Counted from the first letter of the stretch, positions 36,908-45,676 are shown. The stretch: DNA of 64,000 nucleotides from Odoribacter sp. AF15-53 (GCF_003479425.1 NZ_QUHC01000003.1:124001-188000); one strand, 5' to 3'. Numbers and translations are program-made. Notes: a model not told the origin generated them from the sequence alone.

Positions 36908-38089
36908 CTAATCGTTTATCTTGAATACAATTATACTATGATCGGCTTGAAGCGAATAGGTAATCTCGTTCGTTAATTTCAACATATCCAACACTTTAAG
37001 AGCATTTTCATATTTCCGTATTTCCCCAGAAAAACGATAATCATACAAATCAGGGGTATTACAAACGATCGTAATATCATACCAACGAGATAATTTAGCA
37101 ATGATTGACCTGAAAGATTCTTGTTCGAAAAAGAATATCCCGTCTTTCCAAGCTGTCGAAACTCGAAGATCAACCTCAGTTGTTTTATATTCCTGAGTTT
37201 TCAAATCTATACAGAATTGCATTCGGGGTGTCAATTGACTTATCAAGAACTCGTTTTTCTCAATATTCACTCCTCCTTCCACCAAAGTAACTTTACACTC
37301 CGGTTCGTCACTATAAGCCATGACATTAAAAGCAGTTCCCGTCGCCCGGATATCAATGCCACATGCTTTCACGCAAAAAGGCCTAGTCGTGTCATGGGCC
37401 ACTTCGAAATACGCCTCCCCTTCTAAAATAACCTCCCGCTTGTTACCGGGAAATCGAACCGGAAATATCAATTTCGAATCAGAATTCATCCATACTTTTG
37501 TCCCATCAGCCAACGTGATTTGATATTCTCCTCCCCGGGGAATAAACAATGTATTATAACGAGTCACGGAATCCAAAGGTATACCCCCCTCATCTTGATA
37601 AGAAACCTCCCCTATTTGAGTGTTCCGGATCACGGTTCCATCCTCTTCTTTCAATAAAAGTTGTTTATCCAAAAATATCTCATTCCCATTATCTAGCGTC
37701 AAAAAAGCCTTTTTCCCTCCCGCTTCCATCCCGGATTGTACAACAACCGGAAAGCCTACAGGCTTATCAACTAAAAACCAAATTACCGGAATACTCGCCA
37801 TAATGATTAACACGACCGCAGCATAACGTAACAATTGTAATCTCCTGTTTCTATTGCGCTGTTGCCGCCAAACAATGAAATCTTCCCATGTGTATCGCTT
37901 ACTGATCTCTTCTCTTAAAACAGCTTTCTGGGCAAAGAAATGAGGATCATTTAGATCTTTCATCACTTTCTCGCTCGACTTATATGTTTTCCGCCAAACT
38001 TTTACTGTTGAATCCATATCAGATTGATTCAGTATATGTTTGCCAATCCGTCGTGCAACTCTTATCCATGATTGAATATCCGATTTCAT
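36908..38089 (-). CDS. FecR-family anti-sigma factor, locus 1
   Basis: 393 residues from the ATG at 38089 (a GTG at 38122 is also in frame). It has a cytoplasmic N-terminal region, a membrane segment (LLRYAAVVLIIMASIPVIWFLV), and a periplasmic FecR domain (RGGEYQITLADGTKVWMNSDSKL, FPGNKREVILEGEAYFEV), followed by a C-terminal DUF4974-type STN-like domain (SIIAKLSRWYDITIVC). It relays occupancy of the SusC transporter across the inner membrane. A 245-base AT-rich gap with no clear vegetative promoter separates it from susC; that gap should contain the sigma-dependent promoter. Confidence 0.93.
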   Translation of the reverse strand: MKSDIQSWIRVARRIGKHILNQSDMDSTVKVWRKTYKSSEKVMKDLNDPHFFAQKAVLREEISKRYTWEDFIVWRQQRNRNRRLQLLRYAAVVLIIMASIPVIWFLVDKPVGFPVVVQSGMEAGGKKAFLTLDNGNEIFLDKQLLLKEEDGTVIRNTQIGEVSYQDEGGIPLDSVTRYNTLFIPRGGEYQITLADGTKVWMNSDSKLIFPVRFPGNKREVILEGEAYFEVAHDTTRPFCVKACGIDIRATGTAFNVMAYSDEPECKVTLVEGGVNIEKNEFLISQLTPRMQFCIDLKTQEYKTTEVDLRVSTAWKDGIFFFEQESFRSIIAKLSRWYDITIVCNTPDLYDYRFSGEIRKYENALKVLDMLKLTNEITYSLQADHSIIVFKIND

Positions 38090-38173
38090 ATCAAATGTTT
38101 TAATCCTTCTACTATAGAACACTTCAGGAAGAAAACAGAATGACAGTAAATATTATTTTTTTACAAATTGATA

Positions 38174-38725
38174 TCAGGGGACCAAAGCAAGTAACAGAAA
38201 ACGCAAATGTTCCAATTTCTTACGAAGAATAATGTAACTTCTTGCTTTATGCGTTTTTATCGTATTCACGGATACTCCGAATTCTTCTGCAATTTCTTCA
38301 TTAGAAAATCCATCCAAAGAGCGGAGTATAATCTTCCGGGACGTTTCCGAAAGTTTATCTACTTCTTTAAGAACAATATCCGCAACTTCTTCTCGGATAA
38401 CATTCTCCATAAAATAATCTTCCGTTTCCCAATCTTCAGGTAATGAATTAAGATACCTATCCCGGATATTTTTGTGTCGTAACTGGTTCAAACATCCATT
38501 ACGAATACTTTTATAAAGAAAAGCTTTTAGAGAAACCTCATCCTCAAAATTATTCTGACACTTCCAACAATTGATAAAAGCCTCTTGAACGATATCTTTA
38601 CAAAGATCCTCATCTGCTATATATTTAAGCGCAAATTGAAGATACAACGGAAAATTTTCTGTGAAGAAATCTTTCTGCTTTCGCTCCGTTGAGAGCTCTC
38701 TTGTATGAATCGCCTTTTCACTCAC
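38174..38725 (-). CDS. ECF sigma factor (FecI-like), locus 1
   Basis: 183 residues with a GTG start. Region 2 is visible in NFPLYLQFALKYIADEDLCKDIVQEAFINCW and region 4 in LSETSRKIILRSLDGFSNEEIAEEFGVSVNTIKTH, the latter with a helix-turn-helix. It directs RNA polymerase to the susC1 promoter region when FecR is released. No in-frame ATG exists near the N-terminus. The GTG is only about 4 bases after a good promoter -7 box, so the transcript may be nearly leaderless. FecR lies 84 bases downstream on the same strand. Confidence 0.92.
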   Translation of the reverse strand: MSEKAIHTRELSTERKQKDFFTENFPLYLQFALKYIADEDLCKDIVQEAFINCWKCQNNFEDEVSLKAFLYKSIRNGCLNQLRHKNIRDRYLNSLPEDWETEDYFMENVIREEVADIVLKEVDKLSETSRKIILRSLDGFSNEEIAEEFGVSVNTIKTHKARSYIILRKKLEHLRFLLLALVP

Positions 38726-38729
38726 GCGA

Positions 38730-38737
38730 CAAAAATA
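38730..38737 (-). promoter_or_regulatory. -7 promoter box TATTTTTG for sigma factor 1
   Basis: TATTTTTG matches TAnnTTTG, and a TTG lies exactly 19 bases upstream, the expected -33/-7 spacing. The transcription start predicted from this box falls at or just before the GTG start codon. Confidence 0.55.
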
Positions 38738-38774
38738 ACAACTATTGATTAACCTACAAGAATATTCAGAAACT

Positions 38775-38811
38775 AAAAATCCCTCATAGTTTAAAACTAC
38801 AAGGGATTTTT
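38775..38811 (-). terminator. Intrinsic terminator after tRNA-Gln
   Basis: AAAAATCCCT (38775-38784) pairs with AGGGATTTTT (38802-38811), and the inner TAGTTT/AAAACTA also pairs, so the stem is symmetrical and could act on both strands. It lies just past the 3' end of the tRNA gene. Confidence 0.8.
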
Positions 38812-38819
38812 GCTTTTTG

Positions 38820-38890
38820 TTGCCCCACTAGGATTCGAACCCAGACAGACAGAACCAGAATCTGTAGTGCTACCATTACACAATAGGGCA
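38820..38890 (-). tRNA. tRNA-Gln, anticodon CTG
   Basis: The minus-strand sequence folds as a full cloverleaf. The acceptor stem is TGCCCTA with TGGGGCA (one G-U pair). The anticodon arm is ACAGA-TTCTGGT-TCTGT with CTG at the anticodon position (reads CAG). The T arm is CTGGG-TTCGAAT-CCTAG. The discriminator base is A and no CCA is encoded. The D-loop region TAATGGTAG is standard for tRNA-Gln. Confidence 0.92.
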
Positions 38891-38899
38891 ATTGCGCTG

Positions 38900-38907
38900 C
38901 AAAGATA
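38900..38907 (-). promoter_or_regulatory. -7 promoter box TATCTTTG for tRNA-Gln
   Basis: TATCTTTG on the minus strand is followed after about 9 bases by the tRNA 5' end. A TTTTTTG element lies 17 bases upstream. Both elements are inside the large palindrome at 38901-38942. Confidence 0.6.
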
Positions 38908-38942
38908 GTAGTTTTTTGGAATTTCAAAAAACTACTATCTTT
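38901..38942. repeat. 18-base inverted repeat overlapping the tRNA-Gln promoter
   Basis: AAAGATAGTAGTTTTTTG (38901-38918) and CAAAAAACTACTATCTTT (38925-38942) are perfect inverted copies with a 6-base loop. The T run after it (38940-38948) favours terminator activity on the plus strand, but the neighbouring gene (ctp protease, ending 38952) is on the minus strand and would read into it as a stem without a good U tail. Confidence 0.8.
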
Positions 38943-38951
38943 TTTTTTGCG

Positions 38952-40601
38952 TTATCTCAATATTTTTTGATATTCCTCGTTATTGGATAGTATTTCCAAA
39001 GCTTTCAGAATGTCTTTATCGTTCCGAATGTGATATTCAATCACCCCTTCCTGCATATAATAACGTTCCATTAACTGATCCGCCAAAACATCGGATATCT
39101 CTTTCTTGAAAACGTCCAAGTCCCGATCGATTGAATGTCCCAGACTACTCTTTAATTGCTCTAATTGAGTGGAAATCTGGTCATAATATTTCTCATCTTG
39201 TGCGGTCTTTACCAACTTATCCAAAACAGTCTGAGAAGCTGTCTCGTACTCAAACTTATGCTTTTTCAAATACTCCTTAAATTCGTTGAATAACTCGTCC
39301 GACAACACGAATTCAGCTGGAGAAGCAATCGTGGGATGTGCAGCAGCATATTCATTCACGAAATCGAAAATCATATCCTGCAACACCAATTCCTGAGTCA
39401 CCCTAGCATATTTCTCCGGCTCGATCTTCACGTCTGGGGTAATACCTCCCCCGTCATACACGGTCCTCCCAGCCTGGGTTTTAAAAGGCTTAATTAAAGA
39501 ATCGGGAACCGTTCCCACACTACCGTCCGGGTTACGATGAGAATAATCCACCGCTTGGATACAACGTCCGCTAGGAATGTAATATTTAGCCGTCGTTACT
39601 TTCAATTTCGTGTTGTATACCAAATCGCGGGTAGTCTGTACCAAACCTTTCCCGAAAGAACGTTCCCCAATCACGACAGCCCGGTCATAATCCTGCAAAG
39701 AACCGGAAAGAATCTCAGAGGCCGAAGCCGAAGTCCGGTCAATAAGAACAGCCAGTTTCATATCGGGCAATAACGGATTCTTCGAGGTGAAATACTCTTT
39801 ATCCCATTGTTTCATTTTCCCTTTCGTACTCACGACTAAAGAACCCTTCGGCAAAAAGAAATTGGCAATTTCCACGGCCTGATCCAATAATCCTCCCCCA
39901 TTTCCGCGAAGATCAAGCACAAGCGATTGCGCTCCCTTGCTCTTTAGATCCATGATAGCACTCCGTACGTCATCGGCAGCCTTATCCGTGAATCCGGTGA
40001 AATAAATATACCCGATCTCGTTATTCAACATCCCGTAATAAGGCACACTAGGAACCTGAACGACTTCCCGCAGTACCCGTTTTTCGAGCGGTTTATCTTC
40101 TCCAACCCGTTGCACTTTAAGCACAACTTCTTTACCCGGTTGTCCTTTCAGACGGGAACTCACGTACTCCACATTCTTTCCTTTCATGCTTTCCCCGTCA
40201 ATCGACAAAATTAAGTCACCCGGAAGTAAACCCGCCTTATACGAGGGTGATCCCTTGTAAGGCTCGCGAATCACGACATAATCGTCTTTCATGCCAATAA
40301 TAGACCCGATTCCCGCATATTCTCCCGTCGTCATCATTTTGAACTCGTCCAACTTGGTCTCTGGGTAATAAACCGTGTAGGGATCTAATTTCTTCAACAT
40401 AGCATCGATACCATCTTGTACCATTTTCTCCGGTTGCACCTCGTCCACGTAAAAAAGATTCACGTCCCTGAAAAGCGTGGCAAAAATATCCAATCCTTTA
40501 CTGATTTGAAATCTTTTATCGTCCTCTTTCAAACCAAGAACCCCGAAAGCCAACAGTAATACTCCCGAGATGAAAATAATTATGCGTGTATTTTTTCTCA
40601 T
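38952..40601 (-). CDS. S41-family C-terminal processing peptidase (CtpA/Prc type)
   Basis: 549 residues. A single N-terminal membrane segment (RIIIFISGVLLLAFGVLGL) anchors it toward the periplasm. A PDZ domain is visible around KAGLLPGDLILSIDGESMKG. The S41 catalytic Ser/Lys dyad is in DRTSASASEILSGSLQDYDRAVVIG (nucleophile Ser) and ERSFGKGLVQ (general base Lys). A helical C-terminal tail follows. It trims or degrades envelope proteins. It stands 58 bases after yidD and just before the tRNA-Gln promoter region, probably with its own weak promoter (TATTTTCG, one mismatch). Confidence 0.92.
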   Translation of the reverse strand: MRKNTRIIIFISGVLLLAFGVLGLKEDDKRFQISKGLDIFATLFRDVNLFYVDEVQPEKMVQDGIDAMLKKLDPYTVYYPETKLDEFKMMTTGEYAGIGSIIGMKDDYVVIREPYKGSPSYKAGLLPGDLILSIDGESMKGKNVEYVSSRLKGQPGKEVVLKVQRVGEDKPLEKRVLREVVQVPSVPYYGMLNNEIGYIYFTGFTDKAADDVRSAIMDLKSKGAQSLVLDLRGNGGGLLDQAVEIANFFLPKGSLVVSTKGKMKQWDKEYFTSKNPLLPDMKLAVLIDRTSASASEILSGSLQDYDRAVVIGERSFGKGLVQTTRDLVYNTKLKVTTAKYYIPSGRCIQAVDYSHRNPDGSVGTVPDSLIKPFKTQAGRTVYDGGGITPDVKIEPEKYARVTQELVLQDMIFDFVNEYAAAHPTIASPAEFVLSDELFNEFKEYLKKHKFEYETASQTVLDKLVKTAQDEKYYDQISTQLEQLKSSLGHSIDRDLDVFKKEISDVLADQLMERYYMQEGVIEYHIRNDKDILKALEILSNNEEYQKILR

Positions 40602-40659
40602 AATCTTATTTTAATAACAATCTAGCGAAAATAGTATATATCCTCTAAAATAGCAAATT

Positions 40660-40908
40660 TCACGGGACCGGATCGTATCCAGAACCTCCCCAAGGGTGAC
40701 ATGAACAGATCCTTTTTATTGCCAAGTATAGCCCTTTTACCGGTCCATGTTTCCGTAAAGCTTCCACCGCGTACTGAGAACACGTGGGGGTATAACGGCA
40801 ACTCGGGGGTTTCCAGGGAGAGATACAATACTGATAAAATTTAATGGGTATCAGCAATATCACTACCACTATCCTTTTCAATATAGACCACAATTTTTTT
40901 AATAGCAC
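40660..40908 (-). CDS. yidD: Membrane protein insertion efficiency factor YidD
   Basis: 82 residues. The family signature is complete: [32 protein letters not shown] with the conserved Cys pair and Arg, and [15 protein letters not shown] near the end. The N-terminus is a hydrophobic or amphipathic helix. It helps YidC-dependent insertion at the inner membrane. The start shown is a GTG; other non-ATG starts a few codons downstream are possible. It overlaps rnpA by 68 bases in another frame, which is an extreme form of the conserved rnpA-yidD neighbourhood. Confidence 0.9.
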   Translation of the reverse strand: MLLKKLWSILKRIVVVILLIPIKFYQYCISPWKPPSCRYTPTCSQYAVEALRKHGPVKGLYLAIKRICSCHPWGGSGYDPVP

Positions 40909-41266
40909 CGGTTATCGCTTTTTCAATTTTACCAAATTCAGCTATCTCGTTATGCAAATATATAAACAATATATCCATTGTTTTATCTCCCGGAATACAA
41001 GAGTATAAACTATTTTTATTCAAACGATAAGCTTCCCGGATCAAACGCTTTACCCGATTACGCTTCACGGCTCGTTTGAAGCGTTTTTTAGAGACACTTA
41101 CAGCGATTCGGGCCGGAAAATCCTTTTCTCCCCTGGGATATAACCGGATAACTATTCGCAACGGATAACTCACGAAACTATACCCCGAGGACAAAAGTTC
41201 CTCGAACCCGCCTTTACGGCACAGTCGTTCTTCTTTACAAAACGTGTATTTTATCGTTTCATCCAT
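40841..41266 (-). CDS. rnpA: Ribonuclease P protein component
   Basis: 141 residues from the ATG at 41266; the frame extends 7 codons to a TTG, but that part covers the promoter box. The conserved core [30 protein letters not shown] is the RNR motif that contacts RNase P RNA. It is needed for tRNA 5' maturation. The C-terminus overlaps the start of yidD. A TATGTTTG box lies about 11 bases before the ATG, directly after the hemD terminator, so the mRNA leader would be very short. Confidence 0.93.
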   Translation of the reverse strand: MDETIKYTFCKEERLCRKGGFEELLSSGYSFVSYPLRIVIRLYPRGEKDFPARIAVSVSKKRFKRAVKRNRVKRLIREAYRLNKNSLYSCIPGDKTMDILFIYLHNEIAEFGKIEKAITGAIKKIVVYIEKDSGSDIADTH

Positions 41267-41276
41267 AATGCAAATG

Positions 41277-41284
41277 CAAACATA
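41277..41284 (-). promoter_or_regulatory. -7 promoter box TATGTTTG for rnpA
   Basis: TATGTTTG matches TAnnTTTG on the minus strand. It directly abuts the T run of the hemD terminator, so the -33 region would be inside that hairpin. Confidence 0.5.
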
Positions 41285-41286
41285 CA

Positions 41287-41316
41287 AAAAATGGACATCG
41301 TTTGATGTCCATTTTC
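41287..41316 (-). terminator. Intrinsic terminator after hemD
   Basis: AAAATGGACATC (minus strand) pairs with GATGTCCATTTT over a 4-base loop and is followed by T residues, two bases past the hemD stop. Confidence 0.85.
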
Positions 41317-41317
41317 T

Positions 41318-42082
41318 TTATTTCGCTTTATTTTCTTTGTTGTAAGCCCTAATGAACTGCTCCAGCGCCATGGTCATCGAGGGCGCCTTTTCCGTCGGGG
41401 CTTTTATATCAAGCCTCAACCCGGCCTCCTCCACGGCTTCAGCTGTCGCCTCTCCGAATGCGGCAATAATCGTCGTACCCTGCTCAAAATTCGGGTAATT
41501 ATAGAACAACGATTTTATCCCGGCCGGCGTGTAGAACGCAAGAATATCAAACTCTTTCAAATCCGGTATTTCGGCAGCTACATCACTGGATACGGTCTTA
41601 TAGAAAATTGATTTCGTGTACTTCAAATGCAACTCATCCATAAGGGCTGGGATATTCTCTTTGTGCACATCTGATACCGGAACCAGAAAGTTTTCGGTCT
41701 TGTGCTTCAAAAGAATTTTCGTCATATCCTCCACTTTCTTGTCCCCATAAAAGATCTTCCGCTTTCGATACACGATATATTTCTGCAAGTAAAAAGCAAT
41801 AGCTTCGGATATACAGAAATATTTCATCGTGTCGGGAACGGTCACTCTCATCTCCGTGCAAATACGGAAAAAATGGTCAATGGCAGTACGACTAGTAAAA
41901 ACGATTCCGGTAAAATCAAGAATATTGATCCTTTCCTGTCTGAATTCTTTTGCAGTTACACCTTCTACTTTTATAAAAGATTTGAATTCTAATTTCAATC
42001 CAAATTCTTCGGCCAAATCAAAATACGGAGATTTCTCGGTTGTCGGCTTTGGCTGCGAAACTAGTATCTTCTTTATTTTCAA
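41318..42082 (-). CDS. hemD: Uroporphyrinogen-III synthase family protein
   Basis: 254 residues. It has the two-domain HemD pattern: KKILVSQPKPTTEKSPYFDLAEE at the start, NILDFTGIVFTSRTAIDHFF in domain 1, and FDILAFYTPAGIKSLFYNYPNF plus IIAAFGEATAEAVEEAG in domain 2, each with the conserved TS/TP-A motif. It would convert hydroxymethylbilane to uroporphyrinogen III. Many Bacteroidales lack the rest of the heme pathway and keep HemD-like proteins with unclear roles; no other heme gene is in the window. It follows the DUF4271 gene by 36 bases and ends at a terminator. Confidence 0.82.
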   Translation of the reverse strand: MKIKKILVSQPKPTTEKSPYFDLAEEFGLKLEFKSFIKVEGVTAKEFRQERINILDFTGIVFTSRTAIDHFFRICTEMRVTVPDTMKYFCISEAIAFYLQKYIVYRKRKIFYGDKKVEDMTKILLKHKTENFLVPVSDVHKENIPALMDELHLKYTKSIFYKTVSSDVAAEIPDLKEFDILAFYTPAGIKSLFYNYPNFEQGTTIIAAFGEATAEAVEEAGLRLDIKAPTEKAPSMTMALEQFIRAYNKENKAK

Positions 42083-42118
42083 TTCTTTACGTTTTAAAAT
42101 TACACTAACTTCTCTTGC

Positions 42119-42922
42119 TTATCCCAATAGCTTGTACACGACAAGAATCGGCAATATTTCAAGCCCACAAAGGTACAAAATCATATACAAAATTGAAACT
42201 CTATATCCATATAATATTTTAATCAATCTTATAAATCTAAAAATCAGAATGATTGCACCGATACTAAAAATAACATACACGAGCATATTAATCGCGGAAG
42301 CCTGTACATAGAACAATGCCAGTACAAAAGGCGAAACCGATAATCCCAAAACGATAGCACTTGTCCGCAAACTTAATATGATCTCCGAGGCGCAATGTCG
42401 TCCGTTGAACGTCCAGCCCAAAAAACGGATAAATCCTAACAAAACGATATAATACCCGAAAATTACAAGAAAAAATAACAACGCGTTCGAAAAAGCAAAA
42501 GGAGGCCCCGTCAAGAATGCAACCAGTAGCGCTAAGATTGAAAAAGAAAGACATACAGACAAAAAAACGACAAAATAATTCTGTCCTATCCCCTCCGGTT
42601 GCAACCCGACTCCTTTCTTCCGATTGAAAAAATAGACATAGACCGACGAGAGAAAACTCCTTCCCCGTAATCGTAACAAGGCAATAAAAATTAAAAAAAC
42701 GACCGTGTAAGCCAATATTCCTGCCGTGAATCCGATATCCGTTTTTTCCCCGGCCAATGGCATACCCTCCACCAGTTCCACGTAATTCGTTGTTGTATCC
42801 ACGAGGAACATCGGCCTCAAAGAAACCGTATCTTTAAACAACGATGTAGGCAACACGACAGAATCCTGCACGCTCGTGATGCTATCAACCACTACATTTA
42901 CTTGTTCATCCAACATACCCAA
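42119..42922 (-). CDS. DUF4271 membrane protein
   Basis: 267 residues. After a variable N-terminal region of about 65 residues come about six hydrophobic segments (AGILAYTVVFLIFIALLRL, VVFLSVCLSFSILALLVAFL, VIFGYYIVLLGFIRFLGWTF, and others). This is the DUF4271 layout commonly found between polA-like genes and hemD in Bacteroidales. No transport or enzyme motif is recognisable. The gap to hemD is 36 bases and to polA 19 bases, so the three form a run on the minus strand. Confidence 0.75.
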   Translation of the reverse strand: MGMLDEQVNVVVDSITSVQDSVVLPTSLFKDTVSLRPMFLVDTTTNYVELVEGMPLAGEKTDIGFTAGILAYTVVFLIFIALLRLRGRSFLSSVYVYFFNRKKGVGLQPEGIGQNYFVVFLSVCLSFSILALLVAFLTGPPFAFSNALLFFLVIFGYYIVLLGFIRFLGWTFNGRHCASEIILSLRTSAIVLGLSVSPFVLALFYVQASAINMLVYVIFSIGAIILIFRFIRLIKILYGYRVSILYMILYLCGLEILPILVVYKLLG

Positions 42923-42941
42923 CTACATCTTTATATACTGA

Positions 42942-45644
42942 TTAATGAGCCTCATACCAGCTTTTCCCGTACCCGGTTCCCACGGTGAGAGGAACAGAGA
43001 GACTTACGACATGCTCCATACAATCCACCACTAAATTCTTCAACTCATCGATTTCCTCATGGTGACATTTAAAATTCAACTCATCGTGTACCTGCAATAT
43101 CATCTTGGAACGTAATCCCCGTTCTTTCAACTTCTGGTGGATGCAGATCATCGCTTTTTTAATAATATCAGCAGCCGAACCCTGAATCGGTGCGTTCACC
43201 GCATTTCGCTCGGCCACCCCACGCACCACGGCATTCCGGGAATTAATATCTCTCAGATAACGTCTACGCCCCATGATCGTCTCCACGTATCCCTTTTTTC
43301 TAGCCTTTTCGACCGACTCCTCCATGTAACGTTTCACCCCGGGATAAAGTTCAAAATAACCATCAATCAACTCTTTCCCTTCTTTCCGGGAAATTTTCAA
43401 CCGCTCGGCCAGCCCCCAAGCTGAAATACCGTATATGATCCCGAAATTGGCCGTTTTCGCCCTTCGTCTCATTTCAGGAGTAACCTCACTCAAAGGTACA
43501 TGATAAATCTTGGATGCCGTCTCCGCGTGTATGTCCTCCCCGTTCAGAAAAGCATCTATCAACCCGGGAGCCCCGCTCAAATGAGCCATTAACCTTAATT
43601 CCACCTGGGAATAATCGGCAGAGAAGAACCCGTACTCCGGGTCACCCGTGATAAATGCTCTACGAATATTACGTCCCTCTTCCGTCCGGATCGGAATATT
43701 CTGTAAGTTCGGGTTCAAACTACTCAATCGTCCGGTAGCCGCCTCCGCCTGATTAAAATGAGTATGGATCTTTCCTGTCGCCGGATCAATATACGTGGGC
43801 AACGCTTCGGCATAAGTCGTCAACAATTTCTTTAATCCCCTGTAATTAAGAATGTGCCCCACAATCGGATGCGCTTCTTCCAATTTAGACAACACCTGTT
43901 CGGAAGTACTATATTGTCCGGTCTTCGTTTTCTTGTCTCCCGGATCAATATTCATCTGGTCGAACAATATCTCCCCTAACTGTTTGGGAGAACTGATATT
44001 AAATTCTTTACCGGCAATCTCGTATATAATTTTTTCTTCTGTCGCAATTTTAGTTTTCAACTCCCCGGACAATTCGTCCAAAGCTTTCTTATCAATAGAC
44101 ACCCCCTCGTATTCCATGTCAGCCAAAACAGCAACAAGAGGCATCTCAAGTTCTTCGAACAACTTGTAAAGCCCAACTTCCTTCAAAGCTCCTTCCAACT
44201 TCTCTTTCAAACGGAATAATATATCCGTCCGTTCGGCAAAATCCTTATCTTTTTTAGTCTCTTCTTCCGGGAATAAAGACAATTGCGGGTTTTCGGTATT
44301 ATCTCCTTTTATCAAACGATAATTCAACAATTCCAAGGCTACCCGTTCCAACTCGTGAGAGCTATCCGGTTGCAGCACGTAATGCGCTATCTTTATATCA
44401 AAGATCTTATTCTGAATTTCCACTCCGGCACGTCTCAACCAGATGATATCATCTTTCACATCATTCGAGATCATCACCTTGTTCATATCCTCCAACACCG
44501 GCTGCAACAGACGAATCACCTCTTCCGCTTTCTCCTTCCCCGAAGGCAAACGCAAGTAACAGGCACTATTGGCAGCCGTTGAAAAACAGAGATAATCGGG
44601 ATAAGAAGTATAAATCGTTCCCTCCCCGAAAATCGCGTTCATCACGAATTCCGGAGCCTCTTGCAAATTCCGGAACAACTCATCCCGTTCCTTTATAGTA
44701 GTAATTTCCTGATAATTAACTTCTTCTGGATGCATCGTATCCACAAGTTCCTCTTCGTGCTCTATCGCAAACACCCGCTTGGCTAACGAGAAAAGTTCCA
44801 ACTCGTTGAAAATCGGTTTCAATACATCATCCTGTATCTCTCCAAGCCGTAAATCTTCGGCATTCACTTCTGTCGGGACCTCCGTGTTGATTGTTACCAA
44901 CTCTTTGGATAAGAACACGGTACTCTGGCAGCATAACAAACGTTCTTTTTGCTTACCCTTCAACTCCTCGATATGCTGGTATACCCCCTCGATACTTCCA
45001 TATTTATAAATTAACGTCGCTGCACTCTTCGGTCCGACCCCATCACATCCCGGTACATTGTCAGCCGTATCTCCCATTAATCCAAGGATATCAATCACTT
45101 GATCCACCCGTTCGATACCGAAGTGATCCAGTACCTCCGGAATTCCCCACACCTCGGACTTGTTCCCGGCACGTCCCGGTTTATACATAAATACCTTATC
45201 ACTCACCAATTGGGCATAATCCTTATCCGGGGTAATCATGTACACCTGGAATCCCTCCTTCTCCCCCCGCTTGGCCAAAGTCCCGATCACGTCATCCGCC
45301 TCAAAACCACTGACAACAATCGATTTTATTCCCAATCCCTCGATTATATTCTTGATATAAGGCACTGATTTTTTCAGATCCTCCGGCATCGGGGGACGCT
45401 GTGCCTTGTATTGCGGAAACATTTCATGGCGGAAAGTAGGACCTTCCGGGTCAAAAACCACTGCCAGATGAGTCGGTTTTTCCAGTTCAAGCAACTCCAA
45501 CAAAAAATTAAAAAAACCGAAAGTCGCCGATGTATTTATCCCCGTCGTCGTGATCCGGGGGTTATTGATAAACGCGTAATACGAGCGGTAAATCAACGCG
45601 TAAGCATCCAGCAGGTACAATTTTTTCTCCTCGTTAGTCATCAT
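42942..45644 (-). CDS. polA: DNA polymerase I
   Basis: 900 residues. The 5' nuclease domain (about 1-290) has DAYALIYRSYYAF, FEADDVIGTLAKR, TPDKDYAQLV and GDTADNVPGCDGVGPKSA. The polymerase domain has motif A FFSADYSQVELRL, motif B RRAKTANFGIIYG and motif C LQVHDELNF. The middle domain looks like a dead 3'-5' exonuclease: the DxE motif expected after PEF is replaced by VMNAIFGEG, while remnants of motif 2 (SNDVKDDIIWL) and motif 3 (FAERTDILFRL) are visible. It fills gaps in repair and lagging-strand maturation. It has its own promoter (45669-45676). Confidence 0.96.
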   Translation of the reverse strand: MMTNEEKKLYLLDAYALIYRSYYAFINNPRITTTGINTSATFGFFNFLLELLELEKPTHLAVVFDPEGPTFRHEMFPQYKAQRPPMPEDLKKSVPYIKNIIEGLGIKSIVVSGFEADDVIGTLAKRGEKEGFQVYMITPDKDYAQLVSDKVFMYKPGRAGNKSEVWGIPEVLDHFGIERVDQVIDILGLMGDTADNVPGCDGVGPKSAATLIYKYGSIEGVYQHIEELKGKQKERLLCCQSTVFLSKELVTINTEVPTEVNAEDLRLGEIQDDVLKPIFNELELFSLAKRVFAIEHEEELVDTMHPEEVNYQEITTIKERDELFRNLQEAPEFVMNAIFGEGTIYTSYPDYLCFSTAANSACYLRLPSGKEKAEEVIRLLQPVLEDMNKVMISNDVKDDIIWLRRAGVEIQNKIFDIKIAHYVLQPDSSHELERVALELLNYRLIKGDNTENPQLSLFPEEETKKDKDFAERTDILFRLKEKLEGALKEVGLYKLFEELEMPLVAVLADMEYEGVSIDKKALDELSGELKTKIATEEKIIYEIAGKEFNISSPKQLGEILFDQMNIDPGDKKTKTGQYSTSEQVLSKLEEAHPIVGHILNYRGLKKLLTTYAEALPTYIDPATGKIHTHFNQAEAATGRLSSLNPNLQNIPIRTEEGRNIRRAFITGDPEYGFFSADYSQVELRLMAHLSGAPGLIDAFLNGEDIHAETASKIYHVPLSEVTPEMRRRAKTANFGIIYGISAWGLAERLKISRKEGKELIDGYFELYPGVKRYMEESVEKARKKGYVETIMGRRRYLRDINSRNAVVRGVAERNAVNAPIQGSAADIIKKAMICIHQKLKERGLRSKMILQVHDELNFKCHHEEIDELKNLVVDCMEHVVSLSVPLTVGTGYGKSWYEAH

Positions 45645-45668
45645 CTTTCCTTTTCAAATTAATCTTCA

Positions 45669-45676
45669 CAAAGTTA
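45669..45676 (-). promoter_or_regulatory. -7 promoter box TAACTTTG for polA
   Basis: On the minus strand TAACTTTG matches TAnnTTTG, about 24 bases before the polA start. The next about 190 bases to the plus-strand promoter at 45866 hold nothing I can recognise. Confidence 0.55.

Noticed and set aside
29478-38725. Sus locus 1 as a polysaccharide utilisation locus with a defined glycan target
   Set aside because: No carbohydrate-active enzyme is present in or near the locus, so no glycan can be named.
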